Positions 57,193 through 64,000 of a stretch of DNA of 64,000 nucleotides are shown piece after piece (the first letter of the stretch is position 1; the number at the start of each line of letters is the position of its first letter). The notes under the pieces are model-generated. The model had not been told where the DNA came from and did not search any database. It was given only the letters and a program-made list of their open reading frames with translations. Source of the stretch: Puccinellia tenuiflora (lineage: Eukaryota; Streptophyta; Magnoliopsida; Poales; Poaceae); assembly GCA_012064385.1 (NCBI GenBank), contig QRDG01000820.1:558001-622000 (forward strand), in the 5' to 3' direction. Position numbers and translations under genes: made by a program.

Positions 57193-57448
57193 TGCACGCG
57201 CGTCGCGGTGCTGGGCTTTCGCACCGAGCTTCCTCGCGGAAGAAGCTTCGGCGCGCGCGGGCGGTGTGGTGTGCATCGATCGCAAATGGTGCGATGCGAT
57301 GCGATCGATCAGCCGCCATCCCTTCGAATTTGTGTTGCCACAGGTAGAGAGGTCGACACACATGCATGGTGTGTGATGCGCCCGTGGGGTGGAAAAGTAG
57401 AGACTAGGACGTGGCGCGCTTGCATGCATGGGGAGGCAAGGTTACACG

Positions 57449-57454
57449 CACGTG
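57449..57454. promoter_or_regulatory. G-box (CACGTG) upstream of the WRKY gene
   Basis: GCACGTGC, an ACGT-core element bound by bZIP/bHLH factors (ABRE-like), 315 bp upstream of the ATG. Single copy; function inferred. Confidence 0.35.
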
Positions 57455-57654
57455 CTTACTGATCTAGTATATACTTGAGGCGTCTGGTTTGTGCTGTATC
57501 GATATCGACGGCGAGTCAGCGACGACGACGACAGGCGGCCGGGTGGGTCGCGTAGGCACAGGACTGCGTCAACCCGAGTCTTTGAAACTCAACTATAGTC
57601 TGCTCTTTTATTTTCTTTCTTTTACTTTGCTCCTGTTCTGTAATCCCCCTATGA

Positions 57655-60208
57655 GATAATACTAGATGATACCCCGCGCGTTGCAGCGGGACCATTAGAA
57701 ACAACTATTAGACACTGGAATTGTTGACATATCATACTATAAAATTGTAACATAAGGTAATAGAAATAATGCGCAACTTGGATATGGTGTGGCAAAAGAA
57801 CATGGTTTGGGATTACATGGAAATAAGACTTGGAAACAATCAGTGCAACCTTTATCGATTTAGATCAATATATATGATTTGTAACAATTTTGTACATCGT
57901 GGCAAAAAATGCTAAAATCAGACGGAAGCAACATGAGGAAAAATATTGCGTGTACCAAAAGATGCATTGCCTATTTATTTTTTGTGTGTCCAAAGTCATT
58001 GTTCTTATCTATACTGCCTTTAATCCATCAGATGACCTTGTAGTTCCTTTTGTAGATAGTCTCATATGCATCGATCCTGACATGCTAAAAGTGTACAGTA
58101 ATAAACATAAATAGTCGAACTATATAAGAAAAATATCTAAAGAGCAAACACTTTGGGCAGTTGGAAGCTATGCACTTGAACATAACCACATACAATGACT
58201 AATGTAGAAGGAGTATATAGTTTAAAACTGGTGACACACTAACCAGATGAGATATTTCTCTTTGGCTTATGGTACGTGTGCATATATGAGCAGGCCAGTA
58301 GCCCAGCACATAAAATTCGCAAATCACTATCGCATCACCGCATGCTGCAGGATAACAAATGAATGAACTAATCACAAAGTGGAACAACTTAAATGAATAA
58401 TACAACATAAATCGAGTTAAGATATAATACACGATCCACTGCAAACATGTCAATACAAACTGCAAAAATAACGGTTCCTGATTAGATCTTGTAATCATGG
58501 ACAACACAAACGATGAGATCAGTCCAAAATTGCAGACAACCGCGACACCAAGGAAACAGAGTGAGCCCACCTCAATCGTATAAACAAAGGAGAGAATGGA
58601 TCAGCTCACTGAGGTTTGGATTTGGCCAACATGACGTCAAGAGCTGGCCACCGTCTGCTGGTAAAAAATAATGCAGAATTAGCAACGGAAGAATACTTAC
58701 AGTTAACGAATCGGAGGAGGACCACCACATGAATCAATTTAATTCCAACCAAAACAGGCAAATGTTAAATTACCTGTACAGGTAGACATCAGGAATTCTA
58801 AGAGAGCAGAGAAGATGTACTCGGCAAGTTAAAAAATTCAGGATGTGCTTGGTGGACGACGGCAGCGGCCTCCGACCAGCGCCGCTTCCCTGCACCAAGG
58901 ACGACGGCCACCAAGTGGAAGGTACGCCGACGCGACGAAGGATACACACAGGCACACGCAAACTCATCCGTGCTCTTGCTAGAGGTCAGTTTGGCGAGTG
59001 GGGTTGCTACTTCTTTAATAGGCGAGGCAAGTGGATTCTCGACGCCGCGCACAGGGTGCATGTCCGGCCGGCGGCCGCCGTGGCGCCCAGGCACGTGTCG
59101 CGGTGCTGCTGGTTTCCTAATACGCTGGCGGGCTCGAATCGAAATGCCGCTTCCTCCTAGGGAAACGGCATGGCCGGGTGGTCTTGCTCCGTGAGCTCAC
59201 CTAGTCACAGAATAGAATTTATAGGAAGAGCTTGGAAGGGAGGGGAGAAGATGACATCTAGAAGGTTGTAATCAATTGCAGTTTCGATGCAGGAATGGAA
59301 ACACGGAGGGATGGACGATTAGTGCGATGAAGGTCTAGTGTGGTGAAGGTTTGATAGTGGAGGAGACGAACGGCCCGTGGTGGCTTTGATAGTGTGCAAT
59401 AGAACTGTGCAAGGAATATTGTAAATGGAATCGTAGGAGATGAAGGGCATGTTCGGAGAAGATGACATGCCAAAAAATAAACAATTGATTACGTGGTGGA
59501 TGGCAAACAATAGAGTAGGCGTACGTAAGCCAAAGGGATGAACTGGTCATGCACTGCCGCCAGTGCACACTAACGCTAGGATAATTAGTGGGTTCATGTG
59601 GAGATTTAGCCCTTAATTGCAGGTTAGTGGTCTTCTCCACGTCAGGGAATAATTGGAAACATAAATGGGAATGAAGATGTGTGGCCACCCGGCTTGTGGT
59701 GCATGCTATATGTGTGTTATCATCTTATCAGACTTTTTTTTTCTCTTGTAATTAGGTGGCAGGTTTGCTTAGGTGGCACGTTAGGATTGCTTAGAGATGA
59801 TTGATGAGGTGGACACCTTGCATGTTGAAAGAAATAGCCTTAGTGGGTTGCTCCTATTTAGATATTATAGATTGGGAATGGAGTGTAGTTCGATGGTACA
59901 ACATGCAGGTTTGTATTTCCGGCAATGCTAAATTAAACCTACGGACTGATTTCTACGGACGGACGTGTCCGGTTTTAATTTCTCCTGGGCCCCGCCCCTG
60001 ACACACCCCACCTAATCCCGTAACTTAATTTCGTAAGAGGCGTCCGTACGTGTAGCATTACTGTTGTATTTCCGTTAAGTTAAAGCCTGCTTGGATTTGT
60101 CAGCGGCTCAGCGCTTTGATTGGATGGAACTGAGAGAGAGAGGAAATGTGAGTTGTGTGTTTTTCTTGAAACAAGACGAGATCGAGGAAATGAGAGTTTG
60201 TAGCTTGT
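57655..60208. other. Intergenic DNA with a possible degenerate transposon
   Basis: A segment starting GATGATACCCCGCGCGTTGC (57664) resembles the start of a repeat common in cereal intergenic DNA, with an AT-rich body and a possible end near TATTATAGATTGG (59860). No coding domain was found. The element class is not identified. Confidence 0.25.
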
Positions 60209-60811
60209 CACTACGGGGAAACGTCAACACGCCGACGGCCTTTTTATACGCCGACGGCCAAATGTCGGGGCCGTCGGCGTATAATGGAAGCCGAGAAAGC
60301 CGACGGACGGCCCGTCGGCGTAATAAACCCCGTCGGCGTAGACTTACATACGCCGACGGCGGCCGTCGGCGTCAATTACACCGTCGGCGAAAGAGGCCCC
60401 ACTAACGGCCGCCCAAACGGTCAAGAAACGGCCGTCTTCCCTGTGGAGCTACGCCGACGGTTATATCGTCGGCGTATTTGTAACATAGACGCCGACGGCA
60501 TAACCGTCGGCGTATATGTATTTTTTTTAGTTTTACTTATTTCTTTATTTACTTTCATTTATTTCTGTATATAATATTTATGTATAAATTGGGTCTGTAA
60601 TTTATGTATTAATTGGGTCTATAATTCCCGTCCCTATTTCTGTATCCCACCCGCATAAAATAACGGTTTGATTCTTCCGGAACCCGCATGAACTTAGCGT
60701 TTGAACGGTTCGATCTCGAGAAAGAGGAACAACATATGAAGAAAATATAGGTGGGCACACACACACAACATTCAGCTATCAGAATCATTCCCAGCACTTA
60801 CCTTTTCTGAT

Positions 60812-61000
60812 GGCCGTAGACGGAAAAGCTAGGGTTTTTCTCCAGCGGGTCTAGGGTTTCGCCGGAGAGGGGCTCCGGAGCGTCGGAACCCCACCAAAAG
60901 CTAGGGGGTGTCATATCACATGTGTACAAGTGTGTTTTGGGTTGTTGATGTCCAAGATCCTCCCCCGAGGTGTGACCGGCTTCACGAGCGTCACTGTTTC
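60812..61000. repeat. 189-bp direct repeat, copy A
   Basis: Identical by eye to 61168-61356. Starts GGCCGTAGACGGAAAAGC and contains two TAGGGTTT motifs. Diverged partial copies occur at about 63567-63685 and 63697-63776. Confidence 0.85.
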
Positions 61001-61167
61001 CTTAGAGAGTTTCTGGGCATAGAGCTGGAAACTCCCACATGGGGCGAACTGGGGGGAATCGTTTGCAAGAGTTGGGGTATATATGTGTTTTTATTGTACA
61101 TAGTGACTAACCTAACCAAACCAAGCAAAAAAGATCCACTTAGCTACCCACTTTCGACGCCCGTACC

Positions 61168-61356
61168 GGCCGTAGACGGAAAAGCTAGGGTTTTTCTCCA
61201 GCGGGTCTAGGGTTTCGCCGGAGAGGGGCTCCGGAGCGTCGGAACCCCACCAAAAGCTAGGGGGTGTCATATCACATGTGTACAAGTGTGTTTTGGGTTG
61301 TTGATGTCCAAGATCCTCCCCCGAGGTGTGACCGGCTTCACGAGCGTCACTGTTTC
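61168..61356. repeat. 189-bp direct repeat, copy B
   Basis: Second copy, 356 bp after copy A; it runs directly into the 413-bp tandem array. Confidence 0.85.
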
Positions 61357-63484
61357 GGTGCGATTATGCTCTTCAGCTACTTTCTTATGCTTCTTTGTCC
61401 AATCAGTTGCGATCGATGTCGTATAACCAGAAGAGGCACTGAGAGAACAGAAGAGATGTGAAAAAAGAAGATGATGGAATGAAGACACTTGCCACAACTC
61501 AAGTCAAGAGAATGAATCAGATAAACTAGGAAAAGCTAGGGTTTTCTCTGGAGTTGCAAGAGTTCAGCTCCTCCAGGTGGAAACTCCCATTCCGGATGGA
61601 ACCGATGGGATCATGTGATGACATGTGCCCAAATTGGGTTCCTTATGTGTTCACATGTCCCACCATGTGAACATAAAAGGCAAGAAGAAGAAACACTAGA
61701 AGAACAGAAGCGTCGTGAAAAGGAAGAAGCTGAGACGAGGAAACAACATAAAATAACGTTCCCAGTTTCGGTGCGATTATGCTCTTCAGCTACTTTCTTA
61801 TGCTTCTTTGTCCAATCAGGTGTGATCGATGTCGTATAGCCAGAAGAGGCACTGAGAGAACAGAACAGATGTGAAAAAAGAAGATGATGGAATGAAGACA
61901 CTTGCCACAACTCAAGTCAAGAGAATGAATCAGATAAACTAGGAAAAGCTAGGGTTTTCTCTGGAGTTGCAAGAGTTCAGCTCCTCCAGGTGGAAACTCC
62001 CATTCCGGATGGAACCGATGGGATCATGTGATGACATGTGCCAAAATTGGGTTCCTTATGTGTTCACATGTCCCACCATGTGAACATAAAAGGCAAGAAG
62101 AAGAAACACTAGAAGAACAGAAGCGTCGTGAAAAGGAAGAAGCTGAGACGAGGAAACAACATAAAATAACGTTCCCAGTTTCGGTGCGATTATGCTCTTC
62201 AGCTACTTTCTTATGCTTCTTTGTCCAATCAGTTGCGATCGATGTCGTATAACCAGAAGAGGCACTGAGAGAACAGAAGAGATGTGAAAAAAGAAGATGA
62301 TGGAATGAAGACACTTGCCACAACTCAAGTCAAGAGAATGAATCAGATAAACTAGGAAAAGCTAGGGTTTTCTCTGGAGTTGCAAGAGTTCAGCTCCTCC
62401 AGGTGGAAACTCCCATTCCGGATGGAACCGATGGGATCATGTGATGACATGTGCCCAAATTGGGTTCCTTATGTGTTCACATGTCCCACCATGTGAACAT
62501 AAAAGGCAAGAAGAAGAAACACTAGAAGAACAGAAGCGTCGTGAAAAGGAAGAAGCTGAGACGAGGAAACAACATAAAATAACGTTCCCAGTTTCGGTGC
62601 GATTATGCTCTTCAGCTACTTTCTTATGCTTCTTTGTCCAATCAGTTGCGATCGATGTCGTATAACCAGAAGAGGCACTGAGAGAACAGAAGAGATGTGA
62701 AAAAAGAAGATGATGGAATGAAGACACTTGCCACAACTCAAGTCAAGAGAATGAATCAGATAAACTAGGAAAAGCTAGGGTTTTCTCTGGAGTTGCAAGA
62801 GTTCAGCTCCTCCAGGTGGAAACTCCCATTCCGGATGGAACCGATGGGATCATGTGATGACATGTGCCCAAATTGGGTTCCTTATGTGTTCACATGTCCC
62901 ACCATGTGAACATAAAAGGCAAGAAGAAGAAACACTAGAAGAACAGAAGCGTCGTGAAAAGGAAGAAGCTGAGACGAGGAAACAACATAAAATAACGTTC
63001 CCAGTTTCGGTGCGATTATGCTCTTCAGCTACTTTCTTATGCTTCTTTGTCCAATCAGGTGCGATCGATGTCGTATAACCAGAAGAGGCACTGAGAGAAC
63101 AGAAGAGATGTGAAAAAAGAAGATGATGGAATGAAGACACTTGCCACAACTCAAGTCAAGAGAATGAATCAGATAAACTAGGAAAAGCTAGGGTTTTCTC
63201 TGGAGTTGCAAGAGTTCAGCTCCTCCAGGTGGAAACTCCCATTCCGGATGGAACCGATGGGATCATGTGATGACATGTGCCCAAATTGGGTTCCTTATGT
63301 GTTCACATGTCCCACCATGTGAACATAAAAGGCAAGAAGAAGAAACACTAGAAGAACAGAAGCGTCGTGAAAAGGAAGAAGCTGAGACGAGGAAACAACA
63401 TAAAATAACGTTCCCAGTTTCGGTGCGATTATGCTCTTCAGCTACTTTCTTATGCTTCTTTGTCCAATCAGTTGCGATCGATGT
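61352..63484. repeat. 413-bp tandem array, about 5.2 near-identical copies
   Basis: The marker GTTTCGGTGCGATTATGC recurs at 61352, 61765, 62178, 62591, 63004 and 63417, exactly 413 bp apart. Copies differ by only a few bases (for example GTGTGATC, GTTGCGATC or GTGCGATC after CAATCA; one CAGAACAG for CAGAAGAG). Each copy has the same short frame with a charged helix (EEETLEEQKRREKEEAETR). Since 413 is not a multiple of three, the array cannot be one continuous coding repeat. Confidence 0.95.
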
Positions 63485-63910
63485 GTGTTTTCATTGTACC
63501 TAGTGACTAACATAATCCAACCAAGCAAAAAGATCGACTTAGCTACCCACTTTCGACGCCCGTGCTGGTCGTAGACGGAAAAACTAGGGTTTTCTCCAGC
63601 GGGTCTAGGGTTTCGCCGGAGAGGGGCTCCGGAGCGTCGGAACCCCATCAAAAGTTAGGGGGTGCCATATAACATGTGTAAAATTGCTCTAGAGGTTGTA
63701 GACGGAAAATGTATGGTTTTCTTCAGCGGATCTAGGGTTTCGCCAGAGAGGGGCTCCGGAGCGTCGGAACCCCGCCAAATTTATAGAATATTTTTTGTTG
63801 GTTTTTGAAATATTTAATAGTATAGTTGTGTACTACAACTAAATTTGTGATTAATTATATTTTTGTGTAGTACAACTAAAGAGGAAAAAAATAAAAATAA
63901 AAAAAGGGTG

Positions 63911-63989
63911 TACGCCGACGGCATTGCCGTCGGCGTATGGGTTTCAAAAAAATGGGGGATGTACGCCGACGGCATTGCCGTCGGCGTAT
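63911..63989. repeat. Palindromic CACTA subterminal motifs
   Basis: Two copies of the perfect hairpin TACGCCGACGGCA-TTGCCGTCGGCGTA separated by an A-run. Same core as the array at 60229-60510. Confidence 0.8.
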
Positions 63990-64000
63990 AGGCATCCCTA

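Larger units (their letters stand above)
60209..64000. mobile_element. CACTA element, left end and body (continues past the window)
   Basis: It begins CACTACGGGGAAACG, a CACTA-type terminus, followed at once by about a dozen copies of CGCCGACGG/CCGTCGGCG in both orientations (60229-60510), the subterminal transposase-binding arrangement. The same motifs reappear at 63911-63989. No transposase domain is recognisable between them; the interior holds duplicated 189-bp blocks and a 413-bp tandem array. The right terminus is not in the window. Confidence 0.75.

Noticed and set aside
56333..57367. 344-codon minus-strand frame overlapping the WRKY gene
   Set aside because: It uses another frame of the WRKY exons and introns (MTWQQQQEP), is Arg/Ser-rich from GC bias, and has no domain; the spliced WRKY model explains the region.
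61352..63484. CRISPR-like array
   Set aside because: Regular spacing but the whole 413-bp unit is repeated with no unique spacers, and this is a plant nuclear sequence.
61611..63503. Repeated 74- and 99-codon frames in the 413-bp array as possible genes
   Set aside because: They are one frame copied by the tandem array on each strand; the unit is not a multiple of three, there is no start context, and no domain beyond a short charged helix.

Overview
This window is nuclear DNA from a grass, most likely a Pooideae/Triticeae cereal (wheat, barley or a relative). The evidence is plant-only gene families with GT-AG introns, Stowaway MITEs with the CTCCCTCCGTTCC terminus typical of these genomes, CACTA elements with subterminal repeats, and degraded Gypsy and LINE fragments. 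No database search was possible; gene names rest on motif recognition, and exon models were built by following splice sites and reading phase by hand.

Layout. 1-2240 (+): the last four exons of a clade A protein phosphatase 2C (ABA co-receptor type). 2.6-12.5 kb: transposon-rich DNA with nested insertions (Stowaway, Tourist-like, Gypsy, LINE-type, CACTA-like, two hAT-like elements). 12589-15669 (+): an intact 12-exon KRR1 (small-subunit processome) gene whose promoter carries a hAT-like insertion. 15.7-19.9 kb: Gypsy integrase relic, two foldback elements and a possible SINE. 19978-42910 (-): a 53-exon class XI myosin. 43.8-44.7 kb: a cluster of three short TIR elements. 47029-50527 (-): a PMI1/PMIR1-like (NT-C2 domain, chloroplast movement) locus broken by two in-frame stops and one frameshift. 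51-53 kb: a TIR element, a LINE RNase H relic and a triplicated half-MITE. 56070-57134 (-): a group IIc WRKY factor with the WRKYGKK variant. 60209-64000: a CACTA element running off the window, containing a 413-bp tandem array.

The outstanding observation is the myosin. Between an ordinary motor/IQ region and an ordinary globular tail, the coiled coil is encoded by a run of 15 homologous exons. Thirteen are exactly 168 bp (56 codons, eight heptads), one is 167 bp (a one-base deletion) and the last is 210 bp (168 + 42, two extra heptads). All have the same 2-2 phase, so each can be gained, lost or skipped without disturbing the reading frame or the heptad register. The array adds about 854 residues. 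Without it the protein would be about 1,532 residues, a normal myosin XI; with it, about 2,330 (damaged exon skipped) to 2,386. A decayed extra exon copy is visible in the largest intron. This looks like exon-by-exon growth of a motor's rod.

The genes do not form a pathway. The PP2C (ABA signalling), KRR1 (ribosome assembly), myosin (organelle and vesicle transport), PMI1-like pseudogene (chloroplast positioning) and WRKY (transcription) appear to be ordinary chromosomal neighbours.
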